Under the pieces are notes generated by a model. That model had not been told where the DNA came from, made no database searches, and was given only the letters and a program-made list of their open reading frames with translations. Below, in pieces: positions 1 to 10,185 of a stretch of 64,000 nt of DNA. The stretch comes from Leptospira ilyithenensis (lineage in GTDB: Bacteria > Spirochaetota > Leptospiria > Leptospirales > Leptospiraceae): positions 124,001 to 188,000 of the forward strand of contig NZ_RQHV01000002.1 in assembly GCF_004771005.1 (NCBI RefSeq). Reading direction: 5' to 3'. The number at the start of each line of letters is the position of its first letter. Positions within the stretch are counted from its first letter, which is position 1. The position numbers and the translations under genes were made by a program.

Positions 1-395
1 ATATCGTTGATAAGTCCAAGTAAAAAATTCGTATATTTGAAAAAACCCAATGTTCCCAGATTTACCAATAATGAGATAACCAGATAAATTTTTCTTTTGA
101 AATGACCCGCCTCCGATTTTTCAATCAACCTTGCGGCAAAGTAATCCACCACGGTTGAAAAAAGCAAAATGGAGACGTAGGCATTGATTTTATAATCACA
201 GAAAAGAGTATCGACCCAATATCCGAGTCCTGTTGTTTCGCGGGCATCGCATTTAATGGAACTTGGTTGCCAAGCCATATAAAAATAATAGCTGGCCAAT
301 AGAAAAAACAATCTTTGCCATCGGTTTTTCAACAGATTTCCTATAATGATTGTTATGGGGAAAAAAATTAAAAATTCAAAAGAATTAAATAACAT
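1..395 (-). CDS. MBOAT-family O-acyltransferase (AlgI-like), N-terminal part
   Basis: This reading frame starts at the ATG on the minus strand at 393-395 and runs off the left edge, so only about 131 N-terminal residues are visible. They begin MLFNSFEFLIFFPITIIIG, contain a SYYFYMAWQP-like segment and end in a GFFKYTNF segment. This is the usual opening of membrane-bound O-acyltransferases of the AlgI/PatA group, which transfer acyl groups to exported polysaccharide, lipid or protein. At least three hydrophobic segments are visible; the catalytic histidine lies beyond the edge. The start is 6 bases after the stop of the upstream membrane protein, so it is probably the last visible gene of a minus-strand surface-glycan operon. 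The family is fairly certain, the acceptor unknown. Confidence 0.8.
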   Translation of the reverse strand, partial: MLFNSFEFLIFFPITIIIGNLLKNRWQRLFFLLASYYFYMAWQPSSIKCDARETTGLGYWVDTLFCDYKINAYVSILLFSTVVDYFAARLIEKSEAGHFKRKIYLVISLLVNLGTLGFFKYTNFLLGLIND

Positions 396-401
396 TGATA
401 T

Positions 402-1688
<1,287 letters not shown>

Positions 1689-1724
1689 AATTTTTTGTTC
1701 CGGTATTAAAATTCAAATTTGGAT

Positions 1725-2318
1725 TTAAGCTCTTTTCAGGATTTGGTCTAAGATTTGTTTGTTTTTCCCATAGGGAAAAAAATAAGGTGAATACCCTAAA
1801 GTCTGTCCGTTTTTTTTCCAAACGATCCGATTGAGTCCGAGTATGTTGAGAAGCCCGGAGTGATTCCATTCCAAATTCAGATTTTCGGACTTGGTTGTGA
1901 ACTTGATTAACTTTTTTCCGAATCCTGAATTTTGAATCATCCATACTTCATCTTTTACAAGCACCAAACGTACGTTCCATCGGGATAACAAAACACCTAA
2001 GTCCCAAAGAAGGGAAAGAGAAAGATACAAAAAAACAAAAACGGATAAGTATTGATAATATTTCACATTATCCAGAAAACTGATCTTTAAAATTTTCGTT
2101 ATCTCGAGAAGTCCTACGAACCAATACAAAAAATCATTCAGATAATGTACGTTCTTTGCAAAAAAGTATAAGAAAATTCCTGAGCAGAGGAGAATCAGAA
2201 TGTTTGGAATCGGATTGGAATTTATTTCTTCGTAAATCGAAGTTCCGAAAAAACGATTTTGTCTTCGGATCAGATATTCACTGATTTTGAATTTTAGTCT
2301 TTTTAACTTATATTTCAT
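1725..2318 (-). CDS. Small membrane protein of unknown function
   Basis: I start this gene at the ATG at 2316-2318, which overlaps the stop of the upstream glycosyltransferase in an ATGA arrangement and implies coupled translation. The product is 197 residues: a basic N-terminus (MKYKLKRLKFK), two or three hydrophobic segments between residues 38 and 112, then a soluble tail of about 85 residues rich in beta-type sequence (VRLVLVKDEVWMIQNSG). The layout, helices then a small beta domain, resembles membrane PH-like proteins, but I recognise no family. Its place inside a glycosyltransferase operon suggests an accessory role in glycan assembly. Confidence 0.65.
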   Translation of the reverse strand: MKYKLKRLKFKISEYLIRRQNRFFGTSIYEEINSNPIPNILILLCSGIFLYFFAKNVHYLNDFLYWFVGLLEITKILKISFLDNVKYYQYLSVFVFLYLSLSLLWDLGVLLSRWNVRLVLVKDEVWMIQNSGFGKKLIKFTTKSENLNLEWNHSGLLNILGLNRIVWKKNGQTLGYSPYFFPYGKNKQILDQILKRA

Positions 2319-3403
2319 TTTAATAAAACCTCTTCGAGTAATTTGGCTGTATGATCCCAAGACCATTTTGTTTTTGAAAATTTCGGAGATCTGGATCCCA
2401 TTTTAAGATTGGAAAACAGTTGAAAAGCATTGGTCCAACCTTCCGGAGAAGAAGAAGGCACATATAAGTCGGACGAGTCGGAAAGAATCTCACGAAAGAC
2501 GGGAATATCCGAGGCAACACAACGTTTGTCTTCAATCATCGCTTCCAAAAGAGGTAGCCCGAATCCTTCGTGATGGGAAGGAAAGAAGAACGCCTTGCAT
2601 TCGTTAATTGCCTGTCCGAGTACGTCATCACTCGGATTTTCCATAAACTGAATTTGGTATTTTTCCAAAGATCCGTCGGTGAGTGTTTGAAAGAGTTTGT
2701 CGCCTTCTTCTCCCCAACCTTTTCGCCCGAGTATCAATAAAGAATGTTTATCTTTCGGATTTGTTTCTTTGAATTTCAGGAATGCATCTATCAGTCGTTT
2801 TATATTTTTTCGCGGTTCCAAAGTCCCGACCGTAAGAAAAAAAGATTTAGGTAAGAGTCCTTTTTTCGTTTTGAAATTCCGTTTTGAAACTCCCGGATAT
2901 ACAACCAAACACTTATTGGCCGCCTCTGGCATGTAGGAAGAGATTTCGTTTTTCGTATTCTTTGACAAACAAAAGATTTTATCTGCATTCTTCAAAGTAT
3001 ATTTGGAAAGCAATTTGTGTTGCCAAAAATTCCACTTTGCCATCGTTTCCGGTGCGGAAATAAAATTCAAATCATGATAATTTACAAAACCGGGAATGGG
3101 AAGTTTGCGTATGGGTAACATTTGCAAGGTTCCCCAAAACCGGTCCATATTGTGTTCTTTGATTCGTTTTGGCAATATAAAATTCAGGTAGATCGGTCCG
3201 GGATAGGACTTTGATTCATAGATCGTTTTTACGTTCGGGAAGTTTAGAATATCGTTGAAAACGGGATGGACCGGCTTATTGGAAAAAAGATAAAAATGGA
3301 CTTTGGAATTTCTTTTTACAATGATCCGCAAAACTTCCGCTAAATAGCGGGAATTGCCGGTGATTCCGTAAGCAAGAGGCCTTGCATCAATTCCTAGATT
3401 CAT
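2315..3403 (-). CDS. Glycosyltransferase family 4
   Basis: A 362-residue retaining glycosyltransferase of GT-B fold. The N-terminus MNLGIDARPLAYGITGNSRY is the usual GT4 opening with a glycine-rich acceptor-side loop. The C-terminal half carries GTLEPRKNIKRLIDAF, a LILGRKGW strand and the EX7E nucleotide-sugar motif within HHEGFGLPLLEAM. Proteins of this type add a sugar from a nucleotide donor to lipopolysaccharide, glycolipid or polysaccharide at the cytoplasmic face. It overlaps the upstream GT87-like gene by 17 bases and the downstream membrane protein by 4, so all three are likely on one mRNA. The family is certain; donor and acceptor cannot be told from sequence. Confidence 0.9.
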   Translation of the reverse strand: MNLGIDARPLAYGITGNSRYLAEVLRIIVKRNSKVHFYLFSNKPVHPVFNDILNFPNVKTIYESKSYPGPIYLNFILPKRIKEHNMDRFWGTLQMLPIRKLPIPGFVNYHDLNFISAPETMAKWNFWQHKLLSKYTLKNADKIFCLSKNTKNEISSYMPEAANKCLVVYPGVSKRNFKTKKGLLPKSFFLTVGTLEPRKNIKRLIDAFLKFKETNPKDKHSLLILGRKGWGEEGDKLFQTLTDGSLEKYQIQFMENPSDDVLGQAINECKAFFFPSHHEGFGLPLLEAMIEDKRCVASDIPVFREILSDSSDLYVPSSSPEGWTNAFQLFSNLKMGSRSPKFSKTKWSWDHTAKLLEEVLLK

Positions 3404-4676
3404 AATCCCTTAATGATATGGATATGATGAAAAGATAAAGACTTACACCTAAGTAGAAAAGAATGGAATACATCAAAAGTATATTTTCCATAAGTCCTCC
3501 CACAAAGGATCTATGAGTGAGAAGTACAAGCGCAATTGTAATCAGAAACCAAATTTTTTCCGCCCTCGTCCATCTATGGTTCTGCTTGTGAAGAATCAAA
3601 AAATAAATGGGAAAGATACAAATCACAAAACTATGAATCCAACTGATTCCGCTGAACAAACAAGATGCTAAAAATAGAAGCGAGGTCAAGTGCCACTTCA
3701 AGTCCGGTTTTTTCAATAAATACAATATGGGTAATCCGAACAGAACAATGATTCCGTTTTGGATCCATTTGATCGTATACAAGGACAGATCTACAAAGGG
3801 GAGTCTGTAGAGAGGTTGGTTGACAAAGTCGGCTCCGTGATAAAAATACTTTGCTAAAGTGGAAGACAGACTTTGGTTGTTTTTCCAAGACCTTGCGAGA
3901 GGGTTCGAGAGTGCTTGTCCCAAGACTTGTGTGAACCATTCTTTTGTCATCGCGATTGTATAATCGAAACGGTAGAGAAGAGGAATGGCATTCCAGAAAA
4001 CAAGTCCTGCTAAAAAATACAGAACAGCTTTGAATCTTTTTTCATAGAGAAAGATCACAACGAAAACGATAGGAGTTACTTTTATGACTGTGGCTAGTGC
4101 AAGTAGTATCCCTGACAATAGATCGTTTTTACTGACAAGCGCTGACAAAACCAGGAAGATAAGCAGTAATCCCACTTGGTTGTTTTGAATATGGCTTTCC
4201 AGATAACGGAAGTTAGCTAAAATCACCAGCACGAATACCCAAGGGCCTACTTTGGATTGGTTTTCAAAAAATCGGATTTTGGATAAAATATAAAAGATCC
4301 CCACAAGACAGAACCAATTCAAAACCGAATGAAGCCCGGAAGCAAACGAAGGATCTAAGTTCCCGAAAGGGATGAGTAAAAAGGAAAAAAGAGGAGGGTA
4401 GATATAAGTCCCCGTTTGGTTTTGCAACGAGTCCAAAAGTTCCGCGTTTTCAGGTAAAAAAATTTCCTGCCAATCTTTTAATTTTTCCGTCAGTTTGGTA
4501 ATAGTATCGAATTTATATAGGTTTTCCTCCGTTTCCCATCTTTGGCTTGCGTGGTAATAATCCAGAAAATCCGATTTTTGTTTGTTTCGGGTAACACCGC
4601 TCATCAGGAAAAATAATAGAAAACTTATAAAAACAAATTTCCCGATGACTTCGGAGTTCCAAACTGTCTTGAACAT
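3387..4676 (-). CDS. GT87/DUF2029-like polyprenol-phosphate mannosyltransferase-type membrane protein
   Basis: I place the start at the ATG at 4676 (product MFKTVWNSEVIGK..., 429 residues). A TTG 24 bases upstream is an alternative. The protein has about ten membrane spans. The first is followed by SDFLDYYHASQRW and then TYIYPPLFSFLLIPFG; both the acidic residue after helix 1 and the Tyr-Pro-Pro loop are typical of GT87/DUF2029 proteins, which move mannose or related sugars from polyprenyl phosphate. It is the first gene of the minus-strand operon, divergent from queA with 61 bases between starts, so a promoter should lie there. The substrate is unknown. Confidence 0.8.
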   Translation of the reverse strand: MFKTVWNSEVIGKFVFISFLLFFLMSGVTRNKQKSDFLDYYHASQRWETEENLYKFDTITKLTEKLKDWQEIFLPENAELLDSLQNQTGTYIYPPLFSFLLIPFGNLDPSFASGLHSVLNWFCLVGIFYILSKIRFFENQSKVGPWVFVLVILANFRYLESHIQNNQVGLLLIFLVLSALVSKNDLLSGILLALATVIKVTPIVFVVIFLYEKRFKAVLYFLAGLVFWNAIPLLYRFDYTIAMTKEWFTQVLGQALSNPLARSWKNNQSLSSTLAKYFYHGADFVNQPLYRLPFVDLSLYTIKWIQNGIIVLFGLPILYLLKKPDLKWHLTSLLFLASCLFSGISWIHSFVICIFPIYFLILHKQNHRWTRAEKIWFLITIALVLLTHRSFVGGLMENILLMYSILFYLGVSLYLFIISISLRDYESRN

Positions 4677-4737
4677 GGTTTTCCAACCAAGTTTAAGCAA
4701 ATCTTTATTCTAGCAAGGTTTTCCTTTCCTTATATTT

Positions 4738-5781
4738 ATGGATGAATTTCTAAATGACTATGACTTCTTTTTGCCAGAATCGCAAATTGCGAAGTATCCC
4801 GCAGAAAATAGGGATGAGTCCCGACTTCTCGTTTTAAACCGGGAAAAAGATACAATTAGCGAACATTCCCAATTCAAAGAGATCGAAGATTATCTTAAGG
4901 AAGGGGATGTGTTGGTTTATAATGAAACCAAAGTTTCCAAAAGAAGGGTTTATCTTTCTACCGAATCCGGTCGGATACATGAGTCCGTTTTTTTGGAAAC
5001 CAGAGATTACCACTCTAAAGAATGGATATGCATTTTAAAAAACAGAAAGAAACTGAGATTAGGTGACATTCTTTTTCCGGAAGGCTATAAGGAAATCCTG
5101 TTCCGCTATCAGGGCGATTCGGAAGATCTTTCTATTTTGGTTTCGGAGAATTCCATTTATGATTCCGATTTTTCTCAATGGGGAAATATTCCTATTCCTC
5201 CTTATTTGAAAAGAAAGGCGGAAAAATCGGACGAAGATCGTTATCAAACCATATTTGCGGCTAATCCTGGTTCTGTGGCGGCACCTACCGCCGGTTTGCA
5301 TTTCTCACTGGAATTACGTAAAAATTTGGAATCAAAAGGCATTGTTTTTGTCCCCATAATTTTACAAATCGGGTATGGAACCTTCCAGCCTTTGCAACAG
5401 GAACAGTTTCAATTAAAAAAATTGCATAAGGAGTCGTACGAACTGTCCGAGATTTCCGCAAAAATTTTAAATCAAGCCGTAGCAGAAAAAAGAAGAGTGA
5501 TCTCTATTGGAACTACCACACTTAGGGTATTGGAATCGGTTTTTGATTTTAAGTCTCAAATATATAAGGCAGAAAAAGGAGAAACTGACATATTTTTGTC
5601 ACCGGGAGATCAAATCCATTCTTCCCAAGGACTTATCACAAATTTTCATCTTCCGAAATCCAGCCTGCTCTTACTTGTTAATTGTTTTGGAGGAAACAAT
5701 TTAGTTATGCGATCTTATCATTATGCTTTGGAAAGAAATTTCCGATTTTATTCTTATGGAGATGCAATGTTTCTGTTTTGA
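4738..5781 (+). CDS. queA: S-adenosylmethionine:tRNA ribosyltransferase-isomerase
   Basis: A full-length QueA (347 residues). It transfers and isomerises the ribosyl part of S-adenosylmethionine onto 7-aminomethyl-7-deazaguanine in tRNA, giving epoxyqueuosine, the next-to-last step of queuosine synthesis. The N-terminus (LNDYDFFLPESQIAKYPAENR) matches the family opening, and the motifs APTAGLHFS, GTTTLRVLES, TNFHLPKSSLLLLVNCFGG and YGDAMF are in the expected order. The ATG at 4738 has no strong Shine-Dalgarno close by. It stands apart from other queuosine genes in this window and is divergent from the glycosyltransferase operon. Confidence 0.95.
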   Translation: MDEFLNDYDFFLPESQIAKYPAENRDESRLLVLNREKDTISEHSQFKEIEDYLKEGDVLVYNETKVSKRRVYLSTESGRIHESVFLETRDYHSKEWICILKNRKKLRLGDILFPEGYKEILFRYQGDSEDLSILVSENSIYDSDFSQWGNIPIPPYLKRKAEKSDEDRYQTIFAANPGSVAAPTAGLHFSLELRKNLESKGIVFVPIILQIGYGTFQPLQQEQFQLKKLHKESYELSEISAKILNQAVAEKRRVISIGTTTLRVLESVFDFKSQIYKAEKGETDIFLSPGDQIHSSQGLITNFHLPKSSLLLLVNCFGGNNLVMRSYHYALERNFRFYSYGDAMFLF

Positions 5782-5843
5782 AAAATGAATTTACAATTCG
5801 TCCAATTTGTAAAAACTAAGAAGGCAATTAAAATCATTTGATC

Positions 5844-7169
5844 ATGTTTTCCCCTCAATCTTCAGTAATCGTGTCTCTCCTTTCAGGAGCAGGGCTTGTG
5901 GCAATCGTGTCCCTTGCCCCTGTACGACAATTCGATGTGATAGATTTACCTTCTCCCGAGATTCGGTCGAGCCAACCTATGTCCGATACTCCATTGTTTG
6001 ATGATTCTTTGGATTCGAGTAACCGCCGGCTATACGGAAATTCCGATTCCATCGAACCGAACCCCAGTGAATTCAGTTTGCACGCTCCTATATCGGAAGA
6101 ATTATTAAATAAAAATAACAAATGGGAAAATTCGGGCCTCATCGGAGAGTCCGAAGGTTTATCTTCTTCGATTCGCAATCGTACCGACTGGGACTTGTAT
6201 TCCAACCGAGTGGGGGAAAGAAAAGTTTTTTTCCAAAAAGACGGGCTTGTTATGCGGGGCTTCGGCTCTTCTTCTTCCTTACAAAACTGGACCCCGTTCC
6301 GAAGGGATTCTTATCTGACGGATCGTTACGGACTCAGAAGAAACGATTCTTATGAGATTCAATATTCGATCACATCTAACATAGGTGCGGTGGTCCAAGG
6401 CGGTGCCTATGATCATTTTGACGACAGAACACGCGAACAGAGAAATGTGGCGATGGCAGGGGTTTCCGTGAAAACCGGCAATTTCTTTAACGCGCGTATG
6501 TTGACGGGCGATTCCAATTATGTGGTCAACACGCCGGTTTCCAGTTTCAATTATAATCCTCTTAGTCCGAACCGACCGAATGATATTTCCCGTAGGGAAA
6601 GAGACGATGTAAAACAGGTTTACGAATGGCAGGCGAATTTCACCCCTTCCGATTATTTCAAATTGCAGACTTCGGTTTACAACCAAAGGGCGGAAAATTC
6701 CGTCAATCTTTCCTCACCTGACGGCGGCAAGGTTTCTGTTTTTGCCGGGAACCAGAGAATTCAGATGAATGTACGTTATAATTATCTAAATAGCAGAAAT
6801 AATTCCAGTAGCCTACTTACCGGCCACTCTTTCAGTCCTTCCCAGGATCTTGCTTCCCTGGGAGTGATTGTATTTCTTGATCCGTCTCAAAGATATTCTA
6901 TCTATTTGGGCAATAATTTTTACAATGTCTTAAACGATCCTTTGAATCAAGTGAAAGACGCCAGCGGGAGATCGCCGACTACGTTTACCGCTTCTTTCCG
7001 CGGGAAAAATCCGAATGCAAGCAGATCCAGTTTCTTTTTTAACGTTCAGAACCAATTTTACAAAGATGGAACAATGCTTGGTGCTCCCGGTATGATGCAG
7101 CTCGGCGGGTTACAAGGGAAATCGTTTTATGAATATGCCACCTCACTGGGGTTAGAAGTTGCCTTTTAG
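5844..7169 (+). CDS. Putative outer-membrane beta-barrel protein
   Basis: The product has 441 residues from the ATG at 5844; a TTG at 5838 adds two residues. The N-terminus (MFSPQSSVIVSLLSGAGLVAIVSLAP) looks like an uncleaved or signal-type hydrophobic segment. A low-complexity Ser/Pro/Asp-rich stretch to about residue 110 follows. The rest is rich in alternating polar and aromatic residues with short turns (for example QYSITSNIGAVVQGGAYDHF and YNQRAENSVNLSS), and it ends in LGLEVAF, a C-terminal aromatic typical of barrel proteins. I recognise no named family. The stop overlaps the downstream FlgO-like lipoprotein by 11 bases, so the two are probably made together and may act together in the outer membrane. 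Confidence 0.65.
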   Translation: MFSPQSSVIVSLLSGAGLVAIVSLAPVRQFDVIDLPSPEIRSSQPMSDTPLFDDSLDSSNRRLYGNSDSIEPNPSEFSLHAPISEELLNKNNKWENSGLIGESEGLSSSIRNRTDWDLYSNRVGERKVFFQKDGLVMRGFGSSSSLQNWTPFRRDSYLTDRYGLRRNDSYEIQYSITSNIGAVVQGGAYDHFDDRTREQRNVAMAGVSVKTGNFFNARMLTGDSNYVVNTPVSSFNYNPLSPNRPNDISRRERDDVKQVYEWQANFTPSDYFKLQTSVYNQRAENSVNLSSPDGGKVSVFAGNQRIQMNVRYNYLNSRNNSSSLLTGHSFSPSQDLASLGVIVFLDPSQRYSIYLGNNFYNVLNDPLNQVKDASGRSPTTFTASFRGKNPNASRSSFFFNVQNQFYKDGTMLGAPGMMQLGGLQGKSFYEYATSLGLEVAF

Positions 7170-7650
7170 ATTTTTTATTTTTTGTCTCTTCGCTTTTGTT
7201 CTTTCCTGTAGTTTCGATGATCGGGAGTCCCGTCCTCCGAAACTTACACCTCCTTTGGAACAACTTGCCGTTTCCCTTTCCGAAAAAGGGCTGATGTTTA
7301 ACAAACAAAGACTGATCGTTCTTACCTTTACCGGCACGGACGGTGGAAAAAACCAATACGGTCCTCTTCTTTCTGAAAAGCTGACCACCGAATTGGTAAA
7401 AAAGGATAGATTTCACATCTTGGATAGAATGGTTCACGAAAGGGCCCTCAAAGAAAAAGGACTCAGTTTGGAAACCAACGGAGATATGGCCACCTTGCGG
7501 AAGATAGGTGAAGAATTGAAAGTGGATATCCTTGTCACGGGAATTGTCAGTGCTTACCAAGACGGGCTTTTTGTGAATACCCGATTGATTGAAATCAAGT
7601 CGGGACTGATCCTGAAAGCTGAGGAAGTTTTTGTTCCGATAGATCTTTGA
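7159..7650 (+). CDS. Lipoprotein with FlgO-like domain
   Basis: A 163-residue lipoprotein starting at a TTG inside the end of the preceding gene. The hydrophobic leader ends in FAFVLSC, a spirochaete lipobox with Cys17 as the likely lipidated residue. The body contains LIVLTFTGTDGG, a strand like those in proteins that assemble around nucleoside or peptidoglycan sites, then LLSEKLTTELVKKDRFHILDR, DMATLRKIGEELKVDILVTG and TRLIEIKSGLIL. This order resembles the FlgO domain (outer-membrane lipoprotein of the Vibrio flagellar region) and related CsgG/TolB-N-like proteins. Here it has no flagellar neighbours; the partner is the upstream putative barrel protein. The domain call is from pattern only. 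Confidence 0.65.
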   Translation: MPFRFFIFCLFAFVLSCSFDDRESRPPKLTPPLEQLAVSLSEKGLMFNKQRLIVLTFTGTDGGKNQYGPLLSEKLTTELVKKDRFHILDRMVHERALKEKGLSLETNGDMATLRKIGEELKVDILVTGIVSAYQDGLFVNTRLIEIKSGLILKAEEVFVPIDL

Positions 7651-7739
7651 TTCCCTGTCTCAATCCATTTACCATTCAAATTTCAATTTTTGGATTGATT
7701 CCATCATTTCCCAAGTCATAAAGGTAACAAGAGGACAAG

Positions 7740-9995
7740 ATGGCATTCGATATAGAAATGATCCAGGCTCGCTACTCCAAAATGGACGCGGCAATTTCCG
7801 CGGCTAGAAAGATAGTAGGCCGACCACTTACACTGACTGAGAAAATTCTTTATTCCCACCTTTGGGACGGCAATCCAAAACAAGCATTTGAACGCGGCAA
7901 AGATTATGTCGACTTCGCACCTGATCGTGTTGCGATGCAAGATGCTACGGCACAAATGGCTCTATTGCAATTTATGCAAGCAGGTCGCAAAAAGGTGGCT
8001 GTTCCTTCTACGGTCCACTGTGACCATTTAATCACTGCTAAAGAAGAGTCCGGTGTGGACTTGAAATTTGCAGTGAATGAAAACAAAGAAGTTTATGATT
8101 TTTTATCTTCCGTAACAAATAAATACGGGATTGGTTTCTGGAAACCCGGTGCCGGGATCATTCATCAGGTTGTGTTGGAAAATTACGCATTCCCCGGCGG
8201 GATGATGATCGGAACCGATTCACATACCGTGAACGCAGGCGGATTGGGTATGGTTGCCATCGGAGTCGGAGGAGCTGACGCTTGTGATGTGATGGCGGGT
8301 CTTGCATGGGAATTGAAATGGCCTAAAGCGATCGGGATCAAACTTACCGGCAAGTTGAACGGTTGGACTTCCGCAAAAGACGTAATTTTAAAAGTAGCAG
8401 GCATTCTTACTGTAAAAGGCGGAACAGGTGCCATCGTCGAATATTTTGGTCCGGGTGCCGAATCCCTTTCTTGTACGGGAAAAGGTACGATTTGTAACAT
8501 GGGTGCTGAGATCGGAGCAACGACTTCTACTTTTGCCTATGATGCTTCCATGGAACGTTACCTTCGTTCGACAAACAGAGCTGATGTGGCCGACCTTGCC
8601 AACAAATACAAAGAACATCTGACTGCCGACAAAGAAGTGTATGCTGACCCGAGCAAATACTTTGATCAAGTGATCGAGATTGATCTGAACACTCTTGAGC
8701 CTTATGTAAACGGTCCGTTCACTCCGGATCTTGCGACGCCTATCTCAAAATTGAAAGAAGAAGCTGAAAAAAACGGCTGGCCTCTCAAAGTAGAAGTGGG
8801 ACTCATCGGTTCTTGCACAAACTCTTCTTATGAAGATATTTCCCGTGCGGCTTCCCTTGCAGAACAAGTAGCGGCAAAAGGTCTGAAGACAAAGGCTGAA
8901 TTCACAATTACTCCCGGTTCCGAACTTGTAAGATTCACGATTGAACGTGATGGTTTTATCGATACTTTCCATAAGATCGGCGCAAAGGTTTTTTCCAATG
9001 CATGCGGACCTTGTATCGGTATGTGGTCAAGGGTAGGTGCGGACAAAAAAGAAAAGAACACAATCGTTCACTCTTTCAACCGCAACTTCCAATCCCGCCA
9101 GGACGGAAACCCAAATACATATGCATTTGTCGCTTCGCCTGAACTGACAACTGCTCTTGCAATTGCTGGAACTCTGGCGTTCAATCCTTTGACTGACAGT
9201 CTTGTGAATGAAAAAGGCGAAACTGTAAAACTTGATGCCCCTACGGGAGAAGAACTACCTAGCAAAGGATTTGCTGTGGAAGACGCAGGATTTGTCGCTC
9301 CTGCCGCAGATGGATCGGGAGTGCAAGTGATCGTTGATCCTGCTTCTACCAGATTGCAATTGCTAGCCCCTTTTCTTGCTTGGGATGGTAAGGATCTGAA
9401 AGGTTTGAAACTTCTCATCAAAGCCAAAGGAAAATGTACAACGGATCATATTTCAATGGCAGGCCCTTGGCTCAAATTCAGAGGACATTTGGACAATATC
9501 TCCAACAACCTTTTGATAGGTGCGACCAATTTCTCCAACGGTAAAATCAACGAAGTCAAAAATCAACTAACAGGAAATTATGAGCCTGTGCCTCAAACGC
9601 AGAGAGCTTATAAGGCAGCCGGAATCGGTTCCATTGTAGTGGGAGATGAAAACTATGGAGAAGGTTCTTCCAGAGAACACGCCGCTATGGAACCGAGACA
9701 TTTGGGGGTAAGAGCCGTCCTTGTAAAATCGTTTGCCCGTATCCACGAAACAAACTTGAAAAAACAAGGTATGCTTGCGCTTACTTTTGCAAATAAGGAA
9801 GACTACGATAAAATTCTGGAAGACGACTCAATTGACATCATAGGTCTTACTTCATTCGCAGAAGGAAAATCGCTCACCCTTTTCTTGAATCATAAAGACG
9901 GTTCCAAGGAAGAAATTACCGTGAACCATACTTACAATTCTCAACAAATTGATTGGTTCAAAGCGGGAGCTGCCCTCAATTTGATGAAAGCTTAA
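7740..9995 (+). CDS. acn: Aconitate hydratase
   Basis: Aconitase, 751 residues, which interconverts citrate and isocitrate in the TCA cycle. The length and N-terminus ([16 protein letters not shown]) fit the mitochondrial-type branch rather than the longer AcnA or AcnB. The [4Fe-4S] cysteines are visible in [17 protein letters not shown] and in [10 protein letters not shown]. The active-site segments [14 protein letters not shown] and the swivel-domain [15 protein letters not shown] are present. An AGAGGA Shine-Dalgarno precedes the ATG at 7740. A possible promoter (TTGATT at 7695-7700 and CATAAA about 16 bases on) lies upstream. The gene is monocistronic, followed by a strong terminator at 10055. 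Confidence 0.96.
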   Translation: MAFDIEMIQARYSKMDAAISAARKIVGRPLTLTEKILYSHLWDGNPKQAFERGKDYVDFAPDRVAMQDATAQMALLQFMQAGRKKVAVPSTVHCDHLITAKEESGVDLKFAVNENKEVYDFLSSVTNKYGIGFWKPGAGIIHQVVLENYAFPGGMMIGTDSHTVNAGGLGMVAIGVGGADACDVMAGLAWELKWPKAIGIKLTGKLNGWTSAKDVILKVAGILTVKGGTGAIVEYFGPGAESLSCTGKGTICNMGAEIGATTSTFAYDASMERYLRSTNRADVADLANKYKEHLTADKEVYADPSKYFDQVIEIDLNTLEPYVNGPFTPDLATPISKLKEEAEKNGWPLKVEVGLIGSCTNSSYEDISRAASLAEQVAAKGLKTKAEFTITPGSELVRFTIERDGFIDTFHKIGAKVFSNACGPCIGMWSRVGADKKEKNTIVHSFNRNFQSRQDGNPNTYAFVASPELTTALAIAGTLAFNPLTDSLVNEKGETVKLDAPTGEELPSKGFAVEDAGFVAPAADGSGVQVIVDPASTRLQLLAPFLAWDGKDLKGLKLLIKAKGKCTTDHISMAGPWLKFRGHLDNISNNLLIGATNFSNGKINEVKNQLTGNYEPVPQTQRAYKAAGIGSIVVGDENYGEGSSREHAAMEPRHLGVRAVLVKSFARIHETNLKKQGMLALTFANKEDYDKILEDDSIDIIGLTSFAEGKSLTLFLNHKDGSKEEITVNHTYNSQQIDWFKAGAALNLMKA

Positions 9996-10054
9996 GACAT
10001 AATCAGGATGGACTCCAATTTGTAGCGGATTGTCTCTACTGAACTTGGTTCTCT

Positions 10055-10092
10055 AACCCCTTTGGTACAATGTGCTAAAGGGGTTTTCTTTT
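10055..10092 (+). terminator. Rho-independent terminator of aconitase gene
   Basis: An 11-bp stem (AACCCCTTTGG paired with CTAAAGGGGTT, one G-T pair) at 10055-10065 and 10075-10085 has a 9-base loop and is followed by TTTTCTTTT. Position 60 bases after the aconitase stop fits an intrinsic terminator. Confidence 0.9.
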
Positions 10093-10185
10093 CCCTCTTC
10101 ATTTTCGTAGGAAAAAAATTGCAAATTATCTTGTATTTTGCTACGATAGGAGTTCCTAGATGTTATTCTACAAGGAGGGAGACAA

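Noticed and set aside
6122..6355. Plus-strand small frame inside the putative barrel gene
   Set aside because: It is in another frame of a longer gene with consistent strand-like pattern and has no start signal.
8183..9427. Several long open frames antisense to the aconitase gene
   Set aside because: They mirror the codon usage of a strongly conserved gene; no start signals or family patterns were found.
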